This document shows, in pieces, positions 1 through 6,445 of a DNA stretch of 7,930 nt. The notes under the pieces were generated by a model. It worked only from the letters and a program-made list of their open reading frames with translations, had not been told where the DNA came from and did not search any database. Both the position numbers and the translations under genes were made by a program. The stretch is from Erysipelothrix sp. (GTDB lineage Bacteria > Bacillota_I > Bacilli_A > Erysipelotrichales > Erysipelotrichaceae). The stretch covers positions 1 through 7,930 of the forward strand of contig JAAZGU010000230.1 in the NCBI GenBank assembly GCA_012511085.1, written 5' to 3'. Each line of letters opens with the position of its first letter. The stretch's first letter is position 1.

Positions 1-764
1 ACCTTCTTTTCAAGCAATGATGTCGCATAGTCATAACGCGAATAATCTTTTTTCACAGCTGGTTTACTTGCTGGTTTTTTAAGGAGTTTTTCAACTGCTC
101 TCACGGATAAACCATCCTTAACAATCTTTTGCGCAAGTGGCACAATGTCTTGTTCATCGATGAGTGGAATCAAAGGTCGCACATGACCCATGCTTAATTT
201 TTCATTGACAACTAAATCCGCCACTGCTTTTGGTAAACGATTCAAGCGTAAAATATTAGCCACGTGTTCACGTGATTTCCCAACCTTTGTCGCGAGTTGT
301 TCTTGCGTGTAGTTTGAGGCATCCATTAGTTTTTGATAAGCCGCTGCTTCTTCAATCACATTTAAGTTTTCACGTTGAATGTTTTCAATCAAGGACACTT
401 CCATCATTTCATGGTCTGTAAAGTCAACGATGATTGCATCAATTTCTTCTAAATTTATTAATCTTGAAGCTCGGACACGCCTTTCACCAGCAATGAGTTC
501 ATAGCCTAAATCACTTTGGCGCACCAAAATGGGCGTTAAAATACCATGTTGTGAAATGGAAGCTGCAAGCTCCTCCAATTTGACGGGATCAAATTCTTTA
601 CGCGGTTGGTAAGGGTTGTTGGTGATGGAATCAACAGGAATTTTTACTTTGTCACCAACGTAAATGTCACTGCTGCCACGTTGGATATCATCTAGAACAC
701 TTGAAATGTCATCGCCAAAAATAGCTTCTAATCCTTTGCCTAGTCTTGCTTTTTTATCACTCAT
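1..764 (-). CDS. parB: ParB/Spo0J chromosome partition protein (3' end cut by window edge)
   Basis: Centromere-binding CTPase clamp that loads at parS sites, spreads along DNA and works with ParA to segregate replication origins. 254 residues are visible; the family is usually about 280-300, so only the C-terminal dimerisation region is missing. Seen: an N-terminal ParA-contact box, ARLGKGLEAIF (residues 6-16); NPYQPRKEF (50-58); the CTP-binding motifs GERRVRA (93-99) and ENIQREN (127-133); and a helix-turn-helix around TQEQLATKVGKSREHVAN (153-170). Arg165 and Gly193 fall where canonical ParB carries its parS-reading Arg and Gly, whereas the neighbouring Noc has Gln and Arg. The ATG shares ATGA with the parA stop, and an AGGAG in the end of parA provides the ribosome binding site, so the start is firm. 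It is the last visible gene of the rsmG-noc-parA-parB unit. The open reading frame reaches the edge without a stop. Confidence 0.97.
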   Translation of the reverse strand, partial: MSDKKARLGKGLEAIFGDDISSVLDDIQRGSSDIYVGDKVKIPVDSITNNPYQPRKEFDPVKLEELAASISQHGILTPILVRQSDLGYELIAGERRVRASRLINLEEIDAIIVDFTDHEMMEVSLIENIQRENLNVIEEAAAYQKLMDASNYTQEQLATKVGKSREHVANILRLNRLPKAVADLVVNEKLSMGHVRPLIPLIDEQDIVPLAQKIVKDGLSVRAVEKLLKKPASKPAVKKDYSRYDYATSLLEKK

Positions 765-1540
765 CGTTTTTCTCCTTCATTGCGTTTCACAAACTCTTTC
801 GCCAAGGCTGCATATGCTTTGGCCCCTTCAGAGCGCACATCGTATTCAAAAATAGATTGTCCCATGGATGGTGCTTCGGTTAATTTGATGTTACGAGGAA
901 TCATGGTTTTGTACACACGTTCCTTAAAATATTTACGGACTTCGGATGAAACTTCCACACTTAAACGCGTCCGAATATCAAACATGGTCAATAAAACACC
1001 TTCGATGTATAGTTTGCGATTGAATAACTTTTGCACCAAATGAATGGTGGATAGCAACTGCGTTAAGCCTTCCAAAGCATAGTATTCACATTGCACTGGG
1101 ATGATGACACTATCAGCCGCTGTCAGGGCGTTGGTGTTTAACAAACCTAAAGATGGCGGGCAGTCAATAATAATGTAGTCATAGTCTGCTTTTATGGGAT
1201 CCAATTTATTCTTTAAAAGGCGTTCACGACCAACTTTGTACTCAACCATTTCAAGATCAGCACCCGCTAAATCAATGGTTGATGGCACCAAATCTAAAGG
1301 TGGTAAATGAATCTTTTTCACAACTTGATTTGTGGTGGCATCACCAAGCAACAAATCATAAGCACTTAATTTAAAAGTAGCGCGGTCCGCTCCCACCCCT
1401 TGCGTTGTGTTGCCTTGTGGATCAAAATCAATCAACAAGACCTTCTTTTTTAAATAAGCTAGTCCAGCAGCTAAATTAACGCTGGTGGTTGTTTTACCAA
1501 CTCCGCCTTTTTGATTAGCGACAGCAATGATTTTCCCCAT
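761..1540 (-). CDS. parA: ParA/Soj chromosome partition ATPase
   Basis: Deviant-Walker ATPase that forms ATP-dependent dimers on the nucleoid, is stimulated by ParB, and in Bacillus (Soj) also controls the initiator DnaA. 259 residues, normal for a chromosomal ParA. Seen: the deviant Walker A KGGVGKTTTS at residues 11-20 with both lysines (K11, K16), the Walker A' aspartate in IDFDPQGN (D40), Walker B YIIIDCPPSLG (122-132), the conserved VQCEYYALEGL (149-159), and DNA-binding-region arginines in FDIRTR (187-192) and PRNIKLTEAPS (215-225). Gly12, Lys16 and Asp40 have the same numbers as the well-studied residues of B. subtilis Soj. There is no N-terminal helix-turn-helix domain, so it is the chromosomal type rather than the plasmid P1 type. 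The start has GGAGG 4 nt upstream, and the noc stop TAG merges with that site. The stop overlaps parB by 4 nt. Confidence 0.98.
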   Translation of the reverse strand: MGKIIAVANQKGGVGKTTTSVNLAAGLAYLKKKVLLIDFDPQGNTTQGVGADRATFKLSAYDLLLGDATTNQVVKKIHLPPLDLVPSTIDLAGADLEMVEYKVGRERLLKNKLDPIKADYDYIIIDCPPSLGLLNTNALTAADSVIIPVQCEYYALEGLTQLLSTIHLVQKLFNRKLYIEGVLLTMFDIRTRLSVEVSSEVRKYFKERVYKTMIPRNIKLTEAPSMGQSIFEYDVRSEGAKAYAALAKEFVKRNEGEKR

Positions 1541-1548
1541 AAAGCCTC

Positions 1549-2313
1549 CTATTTCTTAATTGAGATTCTATAAACAACCTCATCTTCATAATCCTTTTCT
1601 TCTATCTTAACCTTTGTACCAGCTTTTTCAATCATTGAAACCGCTTGTCGTAACGTGTTTTTCGCAATTCTGATATGACGTGCTAGACCTTTGGTCTTTG
1701 GTTTTGATTTTTTAACCTTGTCTTGGTCTAAATTAGAAATGTAACGCTCGGTTTGCGCGACATTGAGTTTACGTTTAATAATTTCATCTAAGATTGCCTC
1801 TTGGTGTTCGTGTTGTACTTGTAACAGGGCACGCGCATGCCGCTCCGATATCTCATGGCGGTTAATCGCCACTTGCACGCCCGCTGCAAGTTGCAGCAAT
1901 CTTATTTTATTGGCAATCGAGGATTGCGACTTACCGACCACCTGCGCAAGTTTTTCTTGCGTCCATCCTTTTAAACGAATCAACTGTACATAGCCATCCG
2001 CTTCTTCAATCGGAGATAAATCTTCCCGTTGAATGTTTTCAATGAGCGCAAGTTGCGCAATTTCATGTTCTTTGGCATTCATCACATGACATGGAATGCA
2101 TGTGTACCCTGCTAGAATCATAGCACGATACCGACGTTCGCCGGCAATAATTTCATAACCTTCCGCTTGCGGATACACCACAATCGGTTGAATCAAACCG
2201 TTTTCACGAATCGATTGCGCCAGCTCAAAGAGCGCATCTTGATTAAATTCCTTGCGCGGTTGATAACGATTTGGTTTGATCTGATCAATTGCGATTTCCT
2301 TCGCATGCTTCAT
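1549..2313 (-). CDS. noc: Noc-type ParB-family protein (nucleoid occlusion), short N-terminus
   Basis: ParB-family CTP-binding DNA protein. In Bacillus, Noc binds scattered NBS sites and keeps the division septum off the chromosome by tethering DNA to the membrane. 254 residues. Seen: NRYQPRKEF (15-23), CTP motifs GERRYRA (59-65) and ENIQRED (92-98), helix-turn-helix TQEKLAQVVGKSQSSIANK (118-136), ERHARALL (157-164), and a C-terminal segment RIAKNTLRQAVSMIEKAG (215-232) that resembles the Noc C-terminus. Noc is preferred over ParB because of Gln130, Lys136 and Arg158 at the specificity positions and because it lies between rsmG and parA, the usual noc position. Oddity: only 14 residues precede NRYQPR, whereas Bacillus Noc has about 40, including an amphipathic membrane helix. 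An in-frame TAG (the rsmG stop) four codons upstream rules out a longer start. AGGAG lies 5 nt before the ATG. It could be a diverged second ParB rather than a functional nucleoid occlusion factor. Confidence 0.9.
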   Translation of the reverse strand: MKHAKEIAIDQIKPNRYQPRKEFNQDALFELAQSIRENGLIQPIVVYPQAEGYEIIAGERRYRAMILAGYTCIPCHVMNAKEHEIAQLALIENIQREDLSPIEEADGYVQLIRLKGWTQEKLAQVVGKSQSSIANKIRLLQLAAGVQVAINRHEISERHARALLQVQHEHQEAILDEIIKRKLNVAQTERYISNLDQDKVKKSKPKTKGLARHIRIAKNTLRQAVSMIEKAGTKVKIEEKDYEDEVVYRISIKK

Positions 2314-2322
2314 ATTTTTCTC

Positions 2323-3027
2323 CTAGAGCGGTTGTTTCTTTATTCTACTATAATTACGTGGGTATTGGGATGGTGTTTGTTTTTGTTTACGAATAATAAT
2401 GTTGGTGCGTTGTGCAAAGCCCTCTTGATCCGGAAGCTTTAAACTATCCACCTGTTCAACATTAGCATGTAAAATTTTAAGTGCCGATTGTGCAGCTTCA
2501 AGTTCAAATTGACCATGGGCGCCTTTGAGGGCAATAAACTTCCCATGCACCTTCACCAAAGGGAGGCAGAGCTCACTTAAAATATCCAGGCGCGCAACCG
2601 CACGCGAGACGACCACATCATAACTTTCACGCTCTTTTTTTAGAGCTTCGGCCCGTTCATTAATGAGGGTAACGTTCTTAAGATCCAGCAAAGCGACGAC
2701 ATCCGCAAGAAAATTTACACGTTTTGTGGTGGGTTCAATAAGCGTGACATGACTTTCCTCTAGAAAGATTGCTAAAACCAAGCCTGGAAAACCTGCCCCA
2801 CTACCAACATCCGCGATGTGGGCTTGCTTGTCAATGTGTTTAAGCACCAACATCGAATCTAAAAAGTGCTTAATGAAAATTTCATCCATGTCAACGATTG
2901 CTGTCAAATTAACTTTTTTATTATAGGTTACAAGGTAATGTGCATACGCACTTAATTGATTAAATTGGTTGCGACTCACATCAATTTGGTATTGATGGCA
3001 TAATTGTTGAAATTGTATGTAATCCAT
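2323..3027 (-). CDS. rsmG: 16S rRNA (guanine527-N7)-methyltransferase RsmG
   Basis: Cytoplasmic SAM-dependent enzyme that methylates N7 of G527 in the 530 loop of 16S rRNA. In several bacteria its loss gives low-level streptomycin resistance. 234 residues, normal length. Seen: YNKKVNLTAI (35-44), HFLDSMLVL (54-62), the SAM-binding motif I DVGSGAGFPG (73-82), the acidic residue in TLIEPTTKR (95-103), SRAVARL (141-147), FIALKG (164-169) and the terminal YPR (222-224) with a basic tail. The start is set by GGAGG 4 nt upstream and a TGTTATAAT promoter that leaves a leader of only about 10 nt. It is the first gene of the unit ending in parB. Its TAG stop overlaps the noc ribosome binding site, 9 nt before the noc start. 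The identification is secure. Confidence 0.98.
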   Translation of the reverse strand: MDYIQFQQLCHQYQIDVSRNQFNQLSAYAHYLVTYNKKVNLTAIVDMDEIFIKHFLDSMLVLKHIDKQAHIADVGSGAGFPGLVLAIFLEESHVTLIEPTTKRVNFLADVVALLDLKNVTLINERAEALKKERESYDVVVSRAVARLDILSELCLPLVKVHGKFIALKGAHGQFELEAAQSALKILHANVEQVDSLKLPDQEGFAQRTNIIIRKQKQTPSQYPRNYSRIKKQPL

Positions 3028-3044
3028 AAAGCCTCCGTATGTGA

Positions 3045-3053
3045 ATTATAACA
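3045..3053 (-). promoter_or_regulatory. Extended -10 promoter for rsmG-noc-parA-parB
   Basis: On the minus strand this reads TGTTATAAT, a perfect -10 hexamer (3045-3050) with the TGn extension. At 17 nt upstream there is only a T-run, no good -35, as is usual for extended -10 promoters. The predicted start, near 3037-3039, leaves a leader of about 10 nt with GGAGG (3032-3036) almost at its 5' end. It lies downstream of the mnmG terminator, so it would make rsmG-parB an independent unit. The stretch from 3054 to 3148 shows nothing else I can name. Confidence 0.7.
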
Positions 3054-3148
3054 AATTTATATTTTCTAAAAAAGGGGAGCCGGCGATTCATTTGCAATTC
3101 CATGGCAACTTAATGGATGCAGCTCGCATAAAAAATGTGACACACGTA

Positions 3149-3175
3149 AAAATAGTCGTCAATGACGACTATTTT
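3149..3175 (-). terminator. Rho-independent terminator of mnmG
   Basis: A perfect 12-bp stem (3149-3160 with 3164-3175) closes on a 3-nt loop. Its core is GTCGTC/GACGAC, and on the minus strand it runs into five Us (3152-3148). The upstream arm overlaps the mnmG stop codon TAA (3174-3176). Only four of the twelve pairs are G-C, so termination may be partial and some readthrough into rsmG is possible. The hairpin is nearly symmetric, but no plus-strand gene approaches it from the left. Confidence 0.72.
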
Positions 3176-5036
3176 ATGCACTTTTTGCTTTGCGTTGCGT
3201 TAACACCATCAACAACACTTGAATATCTGCTGGGTTAACACCTGAGATACGCGACGCTTGATCAATGGTTAAGGGTTTGATGTTCATTAACCGTTGTTTG
3301 CCTTCCGTTGATAACTGTAAGATGCTGTCATAATCAAAGTTTTCAGGAATCTTCCAGTTTTGTAACACTTTCAAACGGTCGGCTTCTTTTTTAGCTTTTT
3401 CGATATAGCCAGCGTATTTCACTTCAATCTCAATTTGATTGATGCTTTCATCATTCAAATCACTTTCTAACAAATATCTAAAATCAAGCAAGTTAATTTT
3501 AGGCCGTTTAATTGCCTCAAAAACAGTTAGTCCCGGTTGAATCTTTGGATAGCCACGTGCTTCAAGTAAAGCGTCAGCTTGTTCATCTAAATCAATTCGT
3601 ATCGTTTTAATATCTTCAAGCAGGGCTTGTTTTTTTGCCTCATTTGCTAAGAAGGCTTCGTAACGATCCTTGGACAACAAACCGACATCGTATCCATACT
3701 TACTCAAACGAATTTGGGCGTTATCATGCCGTAACAAGAGTCTGAACTCAGCACGTGATGTCAGCAAACGATAGGGTTCGACCGTACCTTTGTTGATTAA
3801 ATCATCAATCATAACGCCAATGTAAGCTTCATCGCGCTTTAAAATAAGCGGTTCTTTATCATCCAAGGCCAAAACTGCGTTGATGCTCGCTAATAAACCT
3901 AGGCCAGCCGCTTCCTCATAACCGGATGTTCCGATGATTTGACCGGCGCAATACAAGTTTTTAACTTTGCGTGTTTCTAAGGTTAAATAAAGCTGTTTGG
4001 GTTCAATCACATCGTATTCAATCGCATACCCGTATTCTGTCACTTCCGCATTTTCTAAACCAGCGACTGTCCGTATCATACGATCTTGCACATCAATCGG
4101 TAATGAGCTTGATAAGCCTTGACAATAGGTGGTATCCAACCGTGTAGATTGGGGCTCCAAGAAAATCTGATGCCGTTCTTTATCCGCAAAACGCACGACT
4201 TTATCTTCCACCGAAGGACAATAACGGGCCCCCACACCTTCCACCACCCCTGAATACATGCTTGATAAATGCAAGTTCATGTTGATGATTTGATGGGTTT
4301 TATCATTGGTATAGGTTAAATAACAAGGGTATTGTTCATCAATGGTATCTGCAGGATTGGTTTCACTACTAAAGAATGTTTTATGTTGATCACCCGGCTG
4401 AATGATTGTTTTACTAAAATCAACGCTAGCGGTCTTGACCCGCGGTGGGGTTCCAGTTTTCATCCGCACAATTGAAAATCCCAATTGTTTGAGATGTTCG
4501 GAAATGGTAGTTGTCGTTGGTTGGTTTTCAGGACCAATCTCCGTCACATCATCCGAAATCATGATTTTCGATCCCATGTAGGTACCGGTTGTCAAGATTA
4601 TCTTTTTTCCATAAACGACACTGTCATCCATTAACACGATGCCTTTAGCGATACGATTTTCCACAAGCACGTGCTTCACCATGACTTCTAAAACATCAAG
4701 GTTGGGCTGAGCTAGCACCACATCACGCATCATTTCACTGTAGGCGAGTTGATCGGATTGCACACGTAAACTCCGGACGCCGGGTCCTTTGTTTGTGTTT
4801 AATAATTTAAACTGCAACGCTGTCTTATCAGCAGTGATGCCCATTTGTCCCCCTAAGGCATCAATTTCACGAACCACAACCCCTTTTGCGGGTCCTCCAA
4901 TCGATGGATTGCAAGGCATCATGGCAATTTTATCAATAATCAGCGTACAGAGAGCTGTTTTTTTATTCATCTTCGCTGCTGCTAAAGCGGCTTCAACACC
5001 AGCGTGGCCGCCACCGACCACAATTACATCATACAT
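3174..5036 (-). CDS. mnmG: tRNA uridine-5-carboxymethylaminomethyl modification enzyme MnmG (GidA)
   Basis: FAD-dependent subunit that, with the GTPase MnmE, installs the (carboxymethyl)aminomethyl group on C5 of wobble U34 in certain tRNAs. About 620 residues, normal length. Numbered from the chosen start: FAD dinucleotide motif GGGHAG (8-13), catalytic-region cysteine in PCNPSIGG (C42), KTGTPPR (193-199), second conserved cysteine in GARYCPSVEDK (C273), GYEEAAGLGLLAS (372-384), and C-terminal RISGVNPADIQ for MnmE/tRNA contact. Start choice: an in-frame ATG two codons earlier, at 5042, lies only 2 nt from AAGGAG, while the ATG at 5036 has the ideal 8-nt gap and gives the usual MYDVIVVGGG opening. 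Unlike the common arrangement, mnmE is not directly upstream; a divergent regulator/transporter operon is there. It has its own promoter and terminator, so it is probably transcribed alone. Confidence 0.98.
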   Translation of the reverse strand: MYDVIVVGGGHAGVEAALAAAKMNKKTALCTLIIDKIAMMPCNPSIGGPAKGVVVREIDALGGQMGITADKTALQFKLLNTNKGPGVRSLRVQSDQLAYSEMMRDVVLAQPNLDVLEVMVKHVLVENRIAKGIVLMDDSVVYGKKIILTTGTYMGSKIMISDDVTEIGPENQPTTTTISEHLKQLGFSIVRMKTGTPPRVKTASVDFSKTIIQPGDQHKTFFSSETNPADTIDEQYPCYLTYTNDKTHQIINMNLHLSSMYSGVVEGVGARYCPSVEDKVVRFADKERHQIFLEPQSTRLDTTYCQGLSSSLPIDVQDRMIRTVAGLENAEVTEYGYAIEYDVIEPKQLYLTLETRKVKNLYCAGQIIGTSGYEEAAGLGLLASINAVLALDDKEPLILKRDEAYIGVMIDDLINKGTVEPYRLLTSRAEFRLLLRHDNAQIRLSKYGYDVGLLSKDRYEAFLANEAKKQALLEDIKTIRIDLDEQADALLEARGYPKIQPGLTVFEAIKRPKINLLDFRYLLESDLNDESINQIEIEVKYAGYIEKAKKEADRLKVLQNWKIPENFDYDSILQLSTEGKQRLMNIKPLTIDQASRISGVNPADIQVLLMVLTQRKAKSA

Positions 5037-5044
5037 ACACATCG

Positions 5045-5050
5045 CTCCTT
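5045..5050 (-). promoter_or_regulatory. mnmG: mnmG ribosome binding site that decides the start
   Basis: Minus-strand AAGGAG. It is 2 nt from the ATG at 5042 (too close) and 8 nt from the in-frame ATG at 5036 (optimal), which supports the shorter protein by two residues. Confidence 0.75.
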
Positions 5051-5058
5051 GTGTTGTT

Positions 5059-5067
5059 ATTTTAGCA
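5059..5067 (-). promoter_or_regulatory. Extended -10 promoter for mnmG
   Basis: Minus-strand TGCTAAAAT: a five-of-six -10 hexamer (5059-5064) with the TGn extension. A TTGAAA 15 nt upstream could be a poorly spaced -35. The predicted start, near 5052, leaves a leader of about 15 nt beginning just before AAGGAG. It diverges from the gntR promoter within the same 147-base intergenic gap. Confidence 0.6.
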
Positions 5068-5123
5068 CAAACACCCTGGTTTCAAAAACACTTTACTTTT
5101 TTTCCATGATTGTGTAATTTTAC

Positions 5124-5163
5124 TTGACATTTACTTTAAATGCTATTATTGTATTAGTATAAT
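5124..5163 (+). promoter_or_regulatory. Promoter region of the gntR-ABC operon
   Basis: A perfect -35 TTGACA lies at 5124-5129. The partner -10 is ambiguous: TATTGT at 5147-5152 has the ideal 17-nt spacer but matches four of six; TGCTATTAT at 5141-5149 is an extended -10 with a 14-nt spacer; a perfect TATAAT at 5158-5163 lies 28 nt away and would have to pair with TTTAAA at 5135-5140. A strong A+T-rich promoter is well supported, but its exact -10 is not. Confidence 0.6.
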
Positions 5164-5170
5164 TAATACA
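5150..5170 (+). promoter_or_regulatory. Putative operator for the GntR/YtrA-type regulator
   Basis: A perfect inverted repeat, TGTATTA-N7-TAATACA, covers the candidate TATAAT and ends a few bases before the AGGAGG of gntR. Regulators of this subfamily are dimers that usually repress their own operon through such a palindrome near the promoter. The assignment to this regulator is inferred from position and symmetry. Confidence 0.55.
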
Positions 5171-5183
5171 CTTAGGAGGTACC

Positions 5184-5558
5184 ATGTTCATTTTAGATTA
5201 TAAAACTAAAATTCCTATTTATGAACAAATCCAAAGCCAAGTCATTAATTTCATTGCCTTAGGTTTGTTGAAACCAAATCAACAGCTCCCTGCCGTGCGG
5301 CAGCTAGCAAGTGATCTTGGGGTCAACCCGAACACGGTCGCCAAGGCATACCAAGAACTTGAAAAACAAGGCTACATTGTGTCACAAACAGGAAGAGGCA
5401 CCTTCATTAGCGACAGCAAAGCAGCGCTGACATCTCTTAAAAAGGATTACCTCAGCGAATTGAAGGCGTTGCTGGTGAAGATGAAAGCCATCAATGTTCC
5501 CATATTAGAAATAAGTGAAGTTGTGAACTCAATCTTTGAAGAAAGGGGAATCCAATGA
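5184..5558 (+). CDS. GntR family transcriptional regulator, YtrA subfamily
   Basis: Probable dimeric DNA-binding repressor of its own transporter operon. 124 residues, which matches the YtrA subfamily: a winged helix-turn-helix plus a short two-helix tail, without the large ligand-binding domain of other GntR proteins. Seen: PIYEQIQSQVINFIALG (11-27), the helix-turn-helix LPAVRQLASDLGVNPNTVAK (35-54), YQELEKQGYI (56-65), the wing TGRGTFIS (69-76), and a helical tail from about 85 to 118. The start follows AGGAGGT with a 3-5 nt gap. The stop shares ATGA with the next gene, so regulator and ATPase are translationally coupled. In Bacillus (ytr) and Staphylococcus (pmt), regulators of this type control ABC exporters in the same layout, often answering cell-wall antibiotics or amphipathic peptides. 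The inducer here is unknown. Confidence 0.93.
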   Translation: MFILDYKTKIPIYEQIQSQVINFIALGLLKPNQQLPAVRQLASDLGVNPNTVAKAYQELEKQGYIVSQTGRGTFISDSKAALTSLKKDYLSELKALLVKMKAINVPILEISEVVNSIFEERGIQ

Positions 5559-6445
5559 TTAGTTTAGTACAAGTATCAAAACGATTTGATGATGTCCATG
5601 TTTTAGACGCGGTCGATTGGACTGTCAAAAAAGGTAGTGTGTTTGGATTAGTTGGACCCAATGGTGCCGGCAAGTCAACCATCTTGCGACTCATCAGTGG
5701 TGTCTTAACACCCGATGCAGGCGAGGTATTATTGGATGGTACACCCGTGTTTGATAACCCTGAAAATAAACAACGTATTTTGTTTTTAGCGGATGAACCT
5801 TTTTACCTGCATCAAGCAACCATGGATGAGATGAAAGAATTTTATCGAATTTTTTATCCATCTTTCAGCGAAGCAAATTATGAACAATTGTGTAAAAATT
5901 TCCCGGTGGCACGTGATAAAAAAATCAACACCTTCTCCAAAGGGATGAAACGGCAAGTTGGTTTAATCTTAGCGCTATCGCTCAACCCGGATGTGTTGTT
6001 GTTGGATGAATCCTTTGATGGCCTTGATCCCGTCATGCGTTTGGCACTCAAACGTTTCATCGCAAAAGAATTAGAAACTCGCGACATGACAGTTATTATC
6101 TCCTCTCATAACTTACGCGAACTGGAAGACATCTGTGATCAAATCGCACTTATTGATAGTCGCAAAATTGTCATGAGTGGCGATGTCGATAACATTAAAG
6201 GTGAATTCCATAAGTTCCAAGTTGGTTACGATACAAGCGTTGATGCATCCATCTTCAATGCCATCAACGTCATTCATCTTGAACAAGTTGGCAACGTGTT
6301 TACGATTGTTACCAAAGGCAACATCGAAGCAACCAAACAAGCCATTGCGGATTCAAATCCTGTTTTATTGAATGAACTACCCTTAAATTTAGAAGAAATC
6401 TTTGTTTATGAAATGGAGGCTCGTGGTTATGGCAAATCTGTTTAA
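5555..6445 (+). CDS. ABC transporter ATP-binding protein (ABC-2 / YtrB-like)
   Basis: Cytoplasmic nucleotide-binding subunit that powers the permease encoded next. 296 residues: a nucleotide-binding domain to about 210, then a C-terminal extension typical of antibiotic/peptide-export ATPases. Seen: Walker A GPNGAGKST (34-42), signature FSKGM (127-131) in place of LSGGQ, Walker B VLLLDES (147-153) with catalytic Glu152, D-loop GLDP (156-159) and switch histidine in SSHNL (H185). The usual Q-loop glutamine region reads FLADEP (77-82), with an acidic pair instead of Gln; such variants occur in YtrB-like proteins. All catalytic residues are present, so it should be active. A purine-rich AAAGGGGA precedes the start, which overlaps gntR by 4 nt; the end overlaps the permease by 17 nt. 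Best general match is the YtrB/PmtA group; the substrate cannot be told from the ATPase. Confidence 0.95.
   Translation: MISLVQVSKRFDDVHVLDAVDWTVKKGSVFGLVGPNGAGKSTILRLISGVLTPDAGEVLLDGTPVFDNPENKQRILFLADEPFYLHQATMDEMKEFYRIFYPSFSEANYEQLCKNFPVARDKKINTFSKGMKRQVGLILALSLNPDVLLLDESFDGLDPVMRLALKRFIAKELETRDMTVIISSHNLRELEDICDQIALIDSRKIVMSGDVDNIKGEFHKFQVGYDTSVDASIFNAINVIHLEQVGNVFTIVTKGNIEATKQAIADSNPVLLNELPLNLEEIFVYEMEARGYGKSV

Noticed and set aside
261..277. parS-like sequence inside parB: CACGTG twice, with TCACGTGA at 268-275
   Set aside because: Only 9 of 16 bases match TGTTTCACGTGAAACA and the outer arms do not fit. The bases also encode a conserved helix-turn-helix segment. B. subtilis has a parS inside spo0J, so the position is suggestive, but the match is too weak to call.
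3092..3110. TTGC-N9-GCAA repeat upstream of the rsmG promoter
   Set aside because: Four-base arms are expected by chance in this length of sequence.
3041..3238. 65-codon plus-strand open reading frame between rsmG and mnmG
   Set aside because: It covers the rsmG promoter, the mnmG terminator and the mnmG 3' end, has no ribosome binding site, and its product looks like no known protein.
4665..4676. 12-bp palindrome AAGCACGTGCTT inside mnmG
   Set aside because: It contains CACGTG but the flanks differ from parS, and it lies in conserved coding sequence with no matching partner.
5049..5074. Imperfect inverted repeat (TTGTG...CACAA) around the mnmG -10
   Set aside because: The arms are only five bases in A+T-rich sequence, with no other sign of an operator.
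5898..5914. ATTTCCCGG in the ABC ATPase gene, resembling half of the Noc site ATTTCCCGGGAAAT
   Set aside because: The second half does not match at all, so there is no palindrome and it is likely chance within coding sequence.
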